Virus record (IMG/VR): IMGVR_UViG_3300020202_000020
Coordinates: 1 to 47,844 of that record
Reading direction: 5' to 3' (one strand)
DNA from: a virus
Length of the DNA: 47,844 nucleotides
Below, one piece after another: positions 20,752-28,691 of the stretch. Each line of letters opens with the position of its first letter. Position 1 is the first letter of the stretch. Below the pieces are notes generated by a model. It did not search any database, had not been told where the DNA came from, and saw only the letters and a list, made by a program, of their open reading frames with translations. A program made the translations under genes and the position numbers.

Positions 20752-21867
20752 TTAGATATAGTAGACGACGCAAATACCATTTGTACCGTCGCCGCCGCCC
20801 TCGCCGACGGTGCCAGCTCCCGTGCCACCGCCTCCTCCGCCGCCACCTCCGGCCCCAAAAGCAGTAGCCCCGGCGTCGCTTCCGCCGTTACCAGCCGCGC
20901 CAGCTCCTCCCCCTTCGCCACCGTTGCCGCCTCTACCCCAAAGAGATGCGCCACCGCCACCACCGCCACCACCGCTGACTCCGTTGTTACCGTCACCTCC
21001 AGTGAAGGTTACTGCGTGTGTTCCTGCTGTTCCAGCAGCCCCCGCGTTTCCACCGGATCCACCGCTTGCCGCGACAAGGGCCATTCTTGGAGTGGTCGAA
21101 CCACCCGCACCGCCAGTGCCCCCGCCTCCAGTATTTCGCCCCCTAGTTCCGCCCTGTCCGCCGGCGAAAGAGTATGTCTTTGATCCGACAACAACGGTCG
21201 TAGTTCCACCAGGAGACCCAGAGTTTCCGTCCCCACCGCCGGAGCTCGCCGACCCCCCGGCCCCTGAATTTCCAACGGTTATCGACAGCACTGTCGCCGC
21301 GCCCACGTCTATGGTGAAAATTCCGTAGTGTCCCGATTGCCCACCACCACCGCCACCACCGGCATTACCACCACCACCACCTCCTCCCCCGCCTCCTCCA
21401 GCCGCCTCGATGATTAGCGCCGCTGTGCCAGAGGGAATTGTAAACGTCCCGTTAGAAGTAAACGTTTGCGCTTTCATTTCAATATTAAAAGCAAACGCAC
21501 TTTGAGTTATGCTCGATGGCCTTATCGTACCCCCATCAAAGCCGTCAGACTTAAAACAGCCAACGGTTACACCTTCAATTAAAACATCAATCGCGCCCGC
21601 AGCTGTGCCTGTCTGCCCTTGAATAAGAAGTGTCGCGGTCGTCGTGGAAGTTCTAAGATCAAGTGAATTTGTATATAGACAACGCCAGTAGGCATCACTC
21701 GCACCTAAATCGTAAGTATGATTGGCGCTAGTGGAAGTGTTTGGGTCTACAGGCATTATGTGGCCGCGATAGACATTGAAGTTTGCGTTCACTTCATTGG
21801 CTCGCGCTTTTGTGCCTGGAGTGAATGTGTAAAAACTTGAGCTTGTTATTGTGTTAGAACTTGGCAT
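20752..21867 (-). CDS. Glycine-rich tail adhesin
   Basis: 371 residues. The N-terminal module (residues about 1-60, YRGHIMPVDPNTSTSANHTYDLGASDAYWR) is shared with the 22218-23174 protein and probably attaches to the fibre. From about residue 130 the protein is 40-50% glycine in long runs of GGGG with aromatic and polar interruptions, ending ICVVYYI. Polyglycine sandwiches of this sort form the receptor-binding tips of T2-type gp38 adhesins. The final gene of the tail cluster in the direction of transcription. The GC content is far above its neighbours because of the glycine codons. Confidence 0.8.
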   Translation of the reverse strand: MPSSNTITSSSFYTFTPGTKARANEVNANFNVYRGHIMPVDPNTSTSANHTYDLGASDAYWRCLYTNSLDLRTSTTTATLLIQGQTGTAAGAIDVLIEGVTVGCFKSDGFDGGTIRPSSITQSAFAFNIEMKAQTFTSNGTFTIPSGTAALIIEAAGGGGGGGGGGGNAGGGGGGGQSGHYGIFTIDVGAATVLSITVGNSGAGGSASSGGGDGNSGSPGGTTTVVVGSKTYSFAGGQGGTRGRNTGGGGTGGAGGSTTPRMALVAASGGSGGNAGAAGTAGTHAVTFTGGDGNNGVSGGGGGGGGASLWGRGGNGGEGGGAGAAGNGGSDAGATAFGAGGGGGGGGGTGAGTVGEGGGDGTNGICVVYYI

Positions 21868-21868
21868 C

Positions 21869-22228
21869 TTACAAATCCCTCGCTAGTAATTTGCACATTC
21901 TCTTTAGTAGAGTTTTGATAGGCGCCTCAAGGCTTGAATTATCGATAACCGTATTAGCTAATTTTAATTGTTCGACGAGAGTTTTTTCTGTCGTTCGCCT
22001 TGCCTCATCTCTTGTTAGCTTGTCTGCCAATGCTTGGTCGTAGGCAGCTTTTTTGACAAGATCAACTTCCACGCGTCCATTTATTAAAACTAAAAATATA
22101 CCGTCCTCAATCTTAAAGTCGGTATTAGTAATATCAATTAATGGATCGATATTTTTTGGAATGAAGCCATCAGTCGTGAATACGCGGCCCTTACCGTTCC
22201 TGTCGACCGTGAACCATTTAAATGCCAT
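21869..22228 (-). CDS. Probable fibre-associated or fibre-assembly protein
   Basis: 119 residues between two fibre genes. The N-terminal 60 residues are beta-rich (FKWFTVDRNGKGRVFTTDGFI, then GIFLVLINGRVEVD) and the rest is a charged coiled-coil-like helix (DKLTRDEARRTTEKTLVEQL). Overlaps the upstream fibre gene by 11 bases. Small proteins in this position are often fibre assembly chaperones or connectors; no family recognised. Confidence 0.55.
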   Translation of the reverse strand: MAFKWFTVDRNGKGRVFTTDGFIPKNIDPLIDITNTDFKIEDGIFLVLINGRVEVDLVKKAAYDQALADKLTRDEARRTTEKTLVEQLKLANTVIDNSSLEAPIKTLLKRMCKLLARDL

Positions 22229-23174
22229 AGGCGGACCTCTCTGCGTAAATGTAAACAGTGGAAACGTAGTTTGTGGGAGTGCTGCCAGATGTGACTTGAA
22301 CTAGGGAGCTTGCGTAGATCGTGGTCGTCGCGGTTACCAGCGCCTTGTGATGACTATTCAACCACCAACTGTCTATTATTTCAAAAGAGGCCGAGCCGCC
22401 TTGTACGAATCCTATCTGACCACCGTCGTTACCTCTTATTGAAATATTCGAAGTTAGCGTGTACCCACTTGTAGTTTCTGAGAAGGCCGAGGCAATAGTG
22501 TATATCTGTACTGACGGCGAAGCCGTTCTTCTAACCCACGAAACCCCATATAAATTATATACCCCTGGATCTAGCTGAATTCCGGCTCCGGCCACGCCAA
22601 GATAAGTGTTGTTAGATGTAATCGTGTAGGTAGTGCTTGCGGAAACAAATTTACTGGAGTTAAGTGGAAGCCAAGCTTGGGCGGTATGACATATAAATTC
22701 AATCAACCTGCGAGGCTCAACCGTGTAACTAGTATTGGTTACTCCATTAATAGACTCACCACTAGATGGATATACAGATAGATTCTTAGAGCCTTGAAAA
22801 TTCAAAACTCTAATAACTTGCCCAGCGGTAGCGCTCGGAAGCTTTACCGAATCATTATCGCTCGCACATACGGTGATTACGTTGTTTTGTTTTGTTAGAG
22901 CTGTAGCGCTACCTTGCCCTCCGCCTGCAAAGGCCGTGATCCCTGTATTGACACTCTCGTATCCGTAGCCAGTTAAATAGGAGTTTCGCCACTTATAACT
23001 AGATGAACCTAGATCATAAGCCCCATTCGCAGCGGCACTTGTTGACCCGTCAACGGGTAACATATGGCCACGGTATAAAGCCATGTGGCCAATCCATTTA
23101 GCAGACGTAATGGTCTCTCGAAACGTCGGCGTCCAATAATCAGTTGACGCAATTGTATCACTAACAGGGCACAT
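22218..23174 (-). CDS. Tail fibre protein
   Basis: 318 residues. The segment YRGHMLPVDGSTSAAANGAYDLGSSSYKWRNSYLTG is a typical phage tail-fibre repeat motif (DLGSSxxxWRN) and is paralogous to the adhesin N terminus. The C-terminal part is Ser/Thr/Gly-rich beta structure (TYTITSNNTYLGVAGAGIQL). Probably trimeric. It follows the baseplate hub gene. No enzymatic (depolymerase) motif seen. Confidence 0.75.
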   Translation of the reverse strand: MCPVSDTIASTDYWTPTFRETITSAKWIGHMALYRGHMLPVDGSTSAAANGAYDLGSSSYKWRNSYLTGYGYESVNTGITAFAGGGQGSATALTKQNNVITVCASDNDSVKLPSATAGQVIRVLNFQGSKNLSVYPSSGESINGVTNTSYTVEPRRLIEFICHTAQAWLPLNSSKFVSASTTYTITSNNTYLGVAGAGIQLDPGVYNLYGVSWVRRTASPSVQIYTIASAFSETTSGYTLTSNISIRGNDGGQIGFVQGGSASFEIIDSWWLNSHHKALVTATTTIYASSLVQVTSGSTPTNYVSTVYIYAERSAYGI

Positions 23175-23175
23175 C

Positions 23176-24582
23176 CTATGTCTCCCTCAATTTAAATTTA
23201 CATTCAAAGTTATCTAGGTTTACGCTTGTACCTAAAATCACAAATTCTTTATTATTAAGTTTAATTGAATCACCGCGAGTGCCGTCCCAGACTAAATCAC
23301 CACTCGTTGCGGCAGCACCTGAAGTATCAGCCCAGTTGTTGTTATCCCATTGAGATTCTGCTGGAGCTGAGCCCGAAGCATCAAAGCTAACTCTTACAAT
23401 ATCCAAAACATCTAATTGCGGGATAAAGCTAGTTGTTACCTCTAACTCTTTTTTTAAGCTTGATACGTTTGTGAAAATTGTCTGAGCAATAGTTTCAGCA
23501 GCGGTCGTCGTCGGTATCCAAGTATTTTCTAAGCTATATGTTCTATAGCCATAATTCCAAATAGAATTATTTCCCGCAACGGTCAGCGATGATTCTACCA
23601 CATGATAGCTAGTTGACGTGTCTTCTTCTCTATATTTTACTTGCACGCGGGAATAAAACTTGGAATTTACTGGACCAAAATTAGATATCTGCTTAATCGT
23701 AGTCCCATAGACTGAGCTAAAATATCCAGGTCCATAGAAGTGATAAGCCTCAGTGGTTGAACCAACGGTCCTAGTTTTAAATTGAAAAGTGCCTGTTCTA
23801 TCACAATAAGCTAAGAAGCCTTCAGCCTCAGATAGTTTTTCAACCGTTGACCACACATCTTTATCAACAATGTCTTTAGCGCCAGAGGTGTTTAAATTCT
23901 GATATATGTTTGAGGTCGCTGTGAAATTAAAGCCAGTTGTTGTGTTGTAAAAAAATGGCCTAAAGACAAAAGAGCCTGCACCATCAGTCATGTCTCTTAA
24001 GCCTTGAACAAACTGTGAAGCGCTTAGACCTGTAGTAGTAAAAAAGTTAAGTCTTTGAGCTGGGAAGTCTCTAAACACTTGGTTTAAAGGTGCAGCTGTC
24101 AATACAACTTCGTTTTTGCTAGAGGAAGGAATGTCACCCGTAATTATACCCGTAAATACCACTTGCGCGTCATCGTCAATGACCCCGTCATCAAATAAGT
24201 CTATGTCAAACTGAGGAGCATCTCTTGGAGTTTTAGTCTGAGTCCAAATTCCAGAGGTAACAGTTTCCTCAATAAAGCCTGCTCTAACTTGTAGTAGTGA
24301 ACGCGCTCTAGCGGCATAACCAAACCATAGACTATTTTCGTCATCCTCTGGGTTAAATAAGCCCTCATCATTTTTGACAGTAATTTTAGCTGACGAAAAT
24401 TTAAATCTATTAAACCGCTCAGAATCTATATCAGTTGTAAATGTACCCCAACGCTTTATCTCATCAGTAATCTCTACCCAGTCAGATTCAAATTGCCCGG
24501 TCGACCTTAAACGCCTTTTAATGTAGGCGCGTCTAAACACCCTTGATTTCCCGCGCTTAATAATATCAAGTAGTGATGACAT
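23176..24582 (-). CDS. Tail baseplate hub / tail-associated protein
   Basis: 468 residues, beta-rich. The N terminus SRVFRRAYIKRR...WVEITDEIKRWGTF, and a middle part with repeated short beta segments (FSSAKITVKNDEGLFNP, then VFTGIITGDIPSSSKNEVVL) resemble the gp27-like hub domains of siphoviral tails, which read D(x)I..D and V(x)T(x)G(x)I. Gene order tape measure, Dit-like, hub, fibres is canonical. No peptidase domain seen, so the protein is structural. Confidence 0.65.
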   Translation of the reverse strand: MSSLLDIIKRGKSRVFRRAYIKRRLRSTGQFESDWVEITDEIKRWGTFTTDIDSERFNRFKFSSAKITVKNDEGLFNPEDDENSLWFGYAARARSLLQVRAGFIEETVTSGIWTQTKTPRDAPQFDIDLFDDGVIDDDAQVVFTGIITGDIPSSSKNEVVLTAAPLNQVFRDFPAQRLNFFTTTGLSASQFVQGLRDMTDGAGSFVFRPFFYNTTTGFNFTATSNIYQNLNTSGAKDIVDKDVWSTVEKLSEAEGFLAYCDRTGTFQFKTRTVGSTTEAYHFYGPGYFSSVYGTTIKQISNFGPVNSKFYSRVQVKYREEDTSTSYHVVESSLTVAGNNSIWNYGYRTYSLENTWIPTTTAAETIAQTIFTNVSSLKKELEVTTSFIPQLDVLDIVRVSFDASGSAPAESQWDNNNWADTSGAAATSGDLVWDGTRGDSIKLNNKEFVILGTSVNLDNFECKFKLRET

Positions 24583-24585
24583 TAA

Positions 24586-25374
24586 TTACACCGATGTTTG
24601 TTTAAGCCTTATGCTGCCTGAAAAACCAGAGGCAGCAGCGTCGTCGCTATATTCTAGAAAATCAAAACCACCTGACCATACGCAGGGGAATGCGACTTTG
24701 TCCCATGAGGTAGATGTGGGAAATGCTGCGAAAATAAATTCATCTTGCAGGTCATATACTTCACGCAAAGCACTCGTAAAAGTTAAGCCAACGTTGTCGA
24801 ATTTCACATTGGCACTAAATACATCTCTTACGAAATGTATACGCGTACCACCATCAGCCATCTTATGTTCAACACGCTCAGGGGTTACTTGTGGTTTATA
24901 ATTACTAGAGTTTGGAATTCGTCCGCCGTCAGCTTCAAAATCTAAAAGAACATCGCTAACAACTACCCAACCCACGGCCTTCTCAACGTTCGCTACCTGA
25001 GTTGAATACACATCAAAGCTTACTGAAGTACACGCGACTGGGGTCGTAAATAAATACATACTCGTTTCAGAGTTAGTGGAAAAGTTAGCTGTAGTCGTTG
25101 CCGAAGTTGTCGTGAGAGCAAAGGTACTAGCGGTTGTGCCGTTATAGTAACATCTAAATTGTTTCCAATTCATGTTAGCTAAAACAATTCTCGATACAGT
25201 TTTGGTCGAGCTAAAATTAATTCTTATTGTTGCTGTCGTTGAATCGTTATTAAAGCCTGAGCTTATGTACTGCTGCCTTAAGTCTGTGGACATCATGTAC
25301 TGGGCGCCTGCAGTGTTTGAATTAACTACCAGTGCACTCGTAGTATCTAAAAAGTTTTTGTAGATAAACTCCAT
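24586..25374 (-). CDS. Distal tail-like protein
   Basis: 262 residues, immediately after the tape measure gene. A discoidin-like beta-sandwich is suggested in the first half (IRINFSSTKTVSRIVLANMNWKQF, then CTSVSFDVYS), the sort of galactose-binding fold found in Dit proteins of carbohydrate-binding phages. The second half ends with GFDFLEYSDDAAASGFSGSI. Assigned mostly by position and fold impression. Confidence 0.6.
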   Translation of the reverse strand: MEFIYKNFLDTTSALVVNSNTAGAQYMMSTDLRQQYISSGFNNDSTTATIRINFSSTKTVSRIVLANMNWKQFRCYYNGTTASTFALTTTSATTTANFSTNSETSMYLFTTPVACTSVSFDVYSTQVANVEKAVGWVVVSDVLLDFEADGGRIPNSSNYKPQVTPERVEHKMADGGTRIHFVRDVFSANVKFDNVGLTFTSALREVYDLQDEFIFAAFPTSTSWDKVAFPCVWSGGFDFLEYSDDAAASGFSGSIRLKQTSV

Positions 25375-27056
25375 TAGATTATGCCCTCAAAAGATAGCGA
25401 GCCACCTTCTTTTCTAAGCTTGTAAAGTTCTTTATCAAGAACTTCAGCAAAGCGTCTTGCTTGTGATTCATCGCCAAGAATTGGACCGTTAAAGTTAATG
25501 GTCATTCCACCGCCTAAGCCTGAATCGGGATCAAAGTTTTTAGGAAGTGGGATAACGGCCTCAGCTCTATCGCCTTCACCGATTGTTGCTTGTGTACCGC
25601 CAGGGGTAGGCATGACAATACCGCCCTCAGCTAGTTGGACGCCTGATATCTTAGCCACGTTTGCAAAAGCTTGAACGCCGATACCTATGGCCGCCGCGAT
25701 ATTGGCCGGGTATGGGACGTTTGCTAGAGCATTTTGAATGGCAACGTAGGCGTTCATTGTCGCATTCGCAATTGCAGCTGCCTTACCGATGGCCGCTATT
25801 TGTTTGTTGCTTGACTCAGTAAGAGCAGAAAGGCCAGAGAAAAACGTGCTGTAGCCCTGAAGCTTTTCTTTATTTTCTTGCTCGAGGAGCATCTTTCTTT
25901 GAACTACGCCCTTTTGCTCAAGGAAGTCTTTTTTCTTTTGGAAGTCTGTCTCGGCGGCGATGGCCTTGTTTAAATAATTTAAATGATTGCTTAGGCGATT
26001 TTCGTTATTTGAATTTAGCCATGCTGTATGGGCCATCTCGAGTTCTTGCTCGAGCGTTAGCTTTTCGAACAGCTTGGCTTCTCTCTCTATCTTTTCTTGT
26101 TCCTCTTGCGCATTATTTAAAGCCTTGGTATTGGCTGCTATTTCTATCTTTGTTTCTTCGTGCTTCCTAAGTTCTTCCTCTAACAGTCTAAGGTTGGCGC
26201 GTTCTTTTTGAAGTTTTTCCTCAGAGAAAATTAGCTTATCGACAGAAGAAGCTTGTGCTGAATTTTGAACCTCGTAAACTTTTTGTGCAAGCTTTGCGTA
26301 CTCTGTGCGCGCAGCTTGTACTTTCGCTACAAGTGGATCCATGCTTGCGGCGTTCTTTTGATTTACTCCAATTAACTCTGTAGCGCTTTCAACTATGTCA
26401 CCTAGAATATTGGCAAGCGGCAAGAGCACGGTAGTTAGTCTGCCGCCAATGGCCTCCATAAAATCGCTGAATGTGTTGGCAAGCTTTGAGAACCCGCCAG
26501 CCCCTTGAGCCGCGGCCTCTGCTTGTCCGTAGAAAACAGAGTTTAGCGTCCGGGTAACATTAGCAAGCCGACCCTCTTTATCTATGGCGTCTTCAATGTA
26601 AACGCCGTGACGCTGAAAAACCGTGGTGTTCCCTGTTATCGCCTTACCGACAAGGTTGGCCGCCGTGGTTAAGTCCATCTTTTTGGCCGCCGCGAGATTT
26701 AGCGTAGCCTTTATTAGGTCTTCGGTAACTTCCCTTTGACCAACAAATCCTTGAAGAACTGCTTGCGCGCTAATGACCTGCTCGTCGGCAAATAGAGTGG
26801 TTTTTTGAATGCTCGAGGCTAGCTGAAGGTATTTATTTTTGAGGTCGTCGCTATATACGCCCTGATTGATCATGGACTGATTGAGGGCGTTTATCGCTTG
26901 TTCTTCTTCCCTGTAGGCACTAATAGCATTGGCTACGAATTGAGGAATTTGTCTTGCGACATTGATAAGGTCGCCTAACGTGATCACAAATCGGTCCATG
27001 ACTTGCTGGCCGACCTGCTTGACTCGGAGTAAGAGTGTAGCTTCTTTCTGGGCCAT
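25374..27056 (-). CDS. Tape measure protein
   Basis: 560 residues. N-terminal VKQVGQQVMDRFVITLGDLI and a helical stretch (YREEEQAINALNQSMINQGV, then ITGNTTVFQRHGVYIEDA) match phage tape measure starts. A hydrophobic segment (GGRLTTVLLPLANILGDIVES), a long coiled coil (about 245-390), and a Gly/Ala-rich hydrophobic C-terminal region with GGIVMPTPGGTQATIGEGDRAEAVIPL follow, the last a widespread tape measure signature. By the usual 0.15 nm per residue the tail would be near 84 nm. The start overlaps the stop of the frameshifted chaperone. Confidence 0.9.
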   Translation of the reverse strand: MAQKEATLLLRVKQVGQQVMDRFVITLGDLINVARQIPQFVANAISAYREEEQAINALNQSMINQGVYSDDLKNKYLQLASSIQKTTLFADEQVISAQAVLQGFVGQREVTEDLIKATLNLAAAKKMDLTTAANLVGKAITGNTTVFQRHGVYIEDAIDKEGRLANVTRTLNSVFYGQAEAAAQGAGGFSKLANTFSDFMEAIGGRLTTVLLPLANILGDIVESATELIGVNQKNAASMDPLVAKVQAARTEYAKLAQKVYEVQNSAQASSVDKLIFSEEKLQKERANLRLLEEELRKHEETKIEIAANTKALNNAQEEQEKIEREAKLFEKLTLEQELEMAHTAWLNSNNENRLSNHLNYLNKAIAAETDFQKKKDFLEQKGVVQRKMLLEQENKEKLQGYSTFFSGLSALTESSNKQIAAIGKAAAIANATMNAYVAIQNALANVPYPANIAAAIGIGVQAFANVAKISGVQLAEGGIVMPTPGGTQATIGEGDRAEAVIPLPKNFDPDSGLGGGMTINFNGPILGDESQARRFAEVLDKELYKLRKEGGSLSFEGII

Positions 27057-27639
27057 TACCTGCGCTTCCTCATTCGTTTGGCTTTTTCAGCATTTTCTTT
27101 GGACAGGCGCTCGTGATTCAAAACGCCCTCCTGAGCAATAATTAAATTCTGCTGAAATTCCTCAATGCCTAATTTTAATATTTCTGATGGCAAAACACCG
27201 TAGCGCTGAGCTATCTGGTCAATCGCTACAGCCGACTTCTTAACGATTCTAGCTGTTTGAACTTTTTTTTTCCGTAGGTGTACTCAATGATGTGCGTGTA
27301 AAGCTCTTCGCAAATATCCCAGTCATTCAGAATATTGCCGACAAATGTTTTTCCCGGCTCATCTTTTTTGTTGGTTATTTTGGGGCTCACCACAGCACTC
27401 ATGAACACGTCGGCGTAATGTTCTTTTATTTTCTCAATGTGCTTAGGGTCTGCTGTGGCCTTCCCTAGCGCCCTATCTGCATCGTAAGTGTTAAAGGCCT
27501 GAAGCATTACGTTGTAGCCTGCAGCCACATCCAGAGGACATATTTTCTTAATATGAAAGCTTACGCCCTTTATTTTTACTGCCTTAACTTCGTTTAAGAC
27601 GGCGTCCAGGTGACGCCTACCAAATATCCAATTAAGCAT
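27056..27639 (-). CDS. Tail assembly chaperone GT-type, -1 frameshift product
   Basis: About 194 residues from ATG 27639 with a -1 shift at the heptamer A AAA AAG (27268-27262). After the shift the reading frame runs KKKVQTARIVKKSA..., is open for about 70 codons, is helical and ends KRMRKRR with a TAA overlapping the tape measure ATG (TAATG). Tail chaperones G/GT of siphoviruses are made in just this way, upstream of the tape measure gene; the fused form binds both the tape measure and tail-tube protein. The nine-A run allows slippage on more than one codon pair. Confidence 0.85.
27226..27639 (-). CDS. Tail assembly chaperone G-type (unshifted product)
   Basis: 137 residues with FGRRHLDAVLNEVKAVKIKG and a helical body, ending at TAG after the A9 run. 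It shares the first 125 residues with the longer frameshifted form. Encoded between the tail tube and tape measure genes, the universal siphoviral position. The start overlaps the tail tube stop by 8 bases. It would coat the tape measure C-terminally with excess copies over the GT form. Confidence 0.85.
   Translation of the reverse strand: MLNWIFGRRHLDAVLNEVKAVKIKGVSFHIKKICPLDVAAGYNVMLQAFNTYDADRALGKATADPKHIEKIKEHYADVFMSAVVSPKITNKKDEPGKTFVGNILNDWDICEELYTHIIEYTYGKKKFKQLESLRSRL
27262..27268 (-). promoter_or_regulatory. -1 ribosomal frameshift site A AAA AAG
   Basis: The run of nine A, then G (minus strand, 27271-27262), gives the most efficient type of bacterial slippery heptamer in the correct register for a -1 shift into the 70-codon extension frame. 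A downstream stimulatory hairpin was not obvious; A AAA AAG functions without one in some phages. Confidence 0.8.
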
Positions 27640-28681
27640 AACTAGATGTTAGGTTCCTTACTACCGCTCGCATTGGGTAGCCGCCTGCAGAGGAGTCGTC
27701 ACGCAACACTGCAAAGGTTACTTGCGATGTTAATATTTCATCAGGTCCAGAAATTTCCGGATCACCCGCATCACTTACAAATATTTTTGGGAATTGAAAT
27801 TTAACAGACCTTGTGAATTTAGAGCCTGTTAGCGTTGTGCCGGTAAATTCAAGCTCAGCGGCAAGCTGAGTGTTTGCCATCATGGCATCAAAAGCAGTCG
27901 TGGTATCAAATCTAATTGTGGCGTTAAATGTAAAGTTAGCAATGCCGACTGGTAGCACACCCAAAATGTCAGACCCGATTCTTCGAGAAGCGCTGTCTGA
28001 TTTAAGGTTGTTTGCAATTCCAAACTCAACGCTTTGGACATGCCAGAATGAAGTTGAGGTCAAGCTTGAAAAGTTACTCTCTACCGAGATACGACCGTTA
28101 ACAAAAGATAGCGGTTGATTCTGGGCAACTGATAGAGCGCTTGAAACATCATTAGAAGTTTTTGTCACGTCCATTGCAATGACCTGGGCCGTGCATTTTA
28201 GTGCTTCGTCAATTTCAGCTGAAAACATAAATTCATTAACTCGCACGCCAGAATATTGAAACACCATTCCGCCAGAAGAATCCCCCTTGCGGTGATTAAA
28301 ACAAAGTGAAGTGTAACTCTGGTCCATGTTGCCAATAGAGATGATATGTTCAAAGCTAGCCGATCCAGTTGTTTCACTGGTTGTGGTCGCACTTGTAACC
28401 GTTCCACCCAGCGCATTTTGTAAAAGATAAACAAAGCTTGCGGCCTCGGAGTATGGATAAAACTCCATCTCTCCTTCAATAGTTTTTCCAAGCGCTATCT
28501 GCTTTGAGTAGGAGCGTTTGGTTTCAATTTGCTCTAATATTTTTACTTCTTTTGTGGCCTTAAAGGAGGCTGAGATAAAATCCAAGGCCGAGGTACACGT
28601 GGTATAAGTGTTTAAAGTAGTCTCTCGCCCTACGGCAAGATAACTATTGAAACTTGTTAAAGCGCCCTGTCCTACGGCCAT
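27632..28681 (-). CDS. Major tail (tube) protein
   Basis: 349 residues, beta-rich, starting AVGQGALTSFNSYLAVGRET, the usual N terminus of siphoviral tail-tube proteins (AxGxxxYxxYGxET). Central repeats of TSATTTSETTGSASFEHII lead to a second domain with SVEFGIANNL. Located directly before the G/GT chaperone pair. It is larger than lambda gpV. It is abundant in the virion and thus a possible substrate of the adjacent Maf-like protein. Confidence 0.8.
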   Translation of the reverse strand: MAVGQGALTSFNSYLAVGRETTLNTYTTCTSALDFISASFKATKEVKILEQIETKRSYSKQIALGKTIEGEMEFYPYSEAASFVYLLQNALGGTVTSATTTSETTGSASFEHIISIGNMDQSYTSLCFNHRKGDSSGGMVFQYSGVRVNEFMFSAEIDEALKCTAQVIAMDVTKTSNDVSSALSVAQNQPLSFVNGRISVESNFSSLTSTSFWHVQSVEFGIANNLKSDSASRRIGSDILGVLPVGIANFTFNATIRFDTTTAFDAMMANTQLAAELEFTGTTLTGSKFTRSVKFQFPKIFVSDAGDPEISGPDEILTSQVTFAVLRDDSSAGGYPMRAVVRNLTSSYA

Positions 28682-28691
28682 GAATGCCCTC

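Noticed and set aside
20810-21328. 172-codon proline-rich plus-strand frame
   Set aside because: It is the complement of the glycine codons of the adhesin; GGN on one strand gives proline codons on the other.
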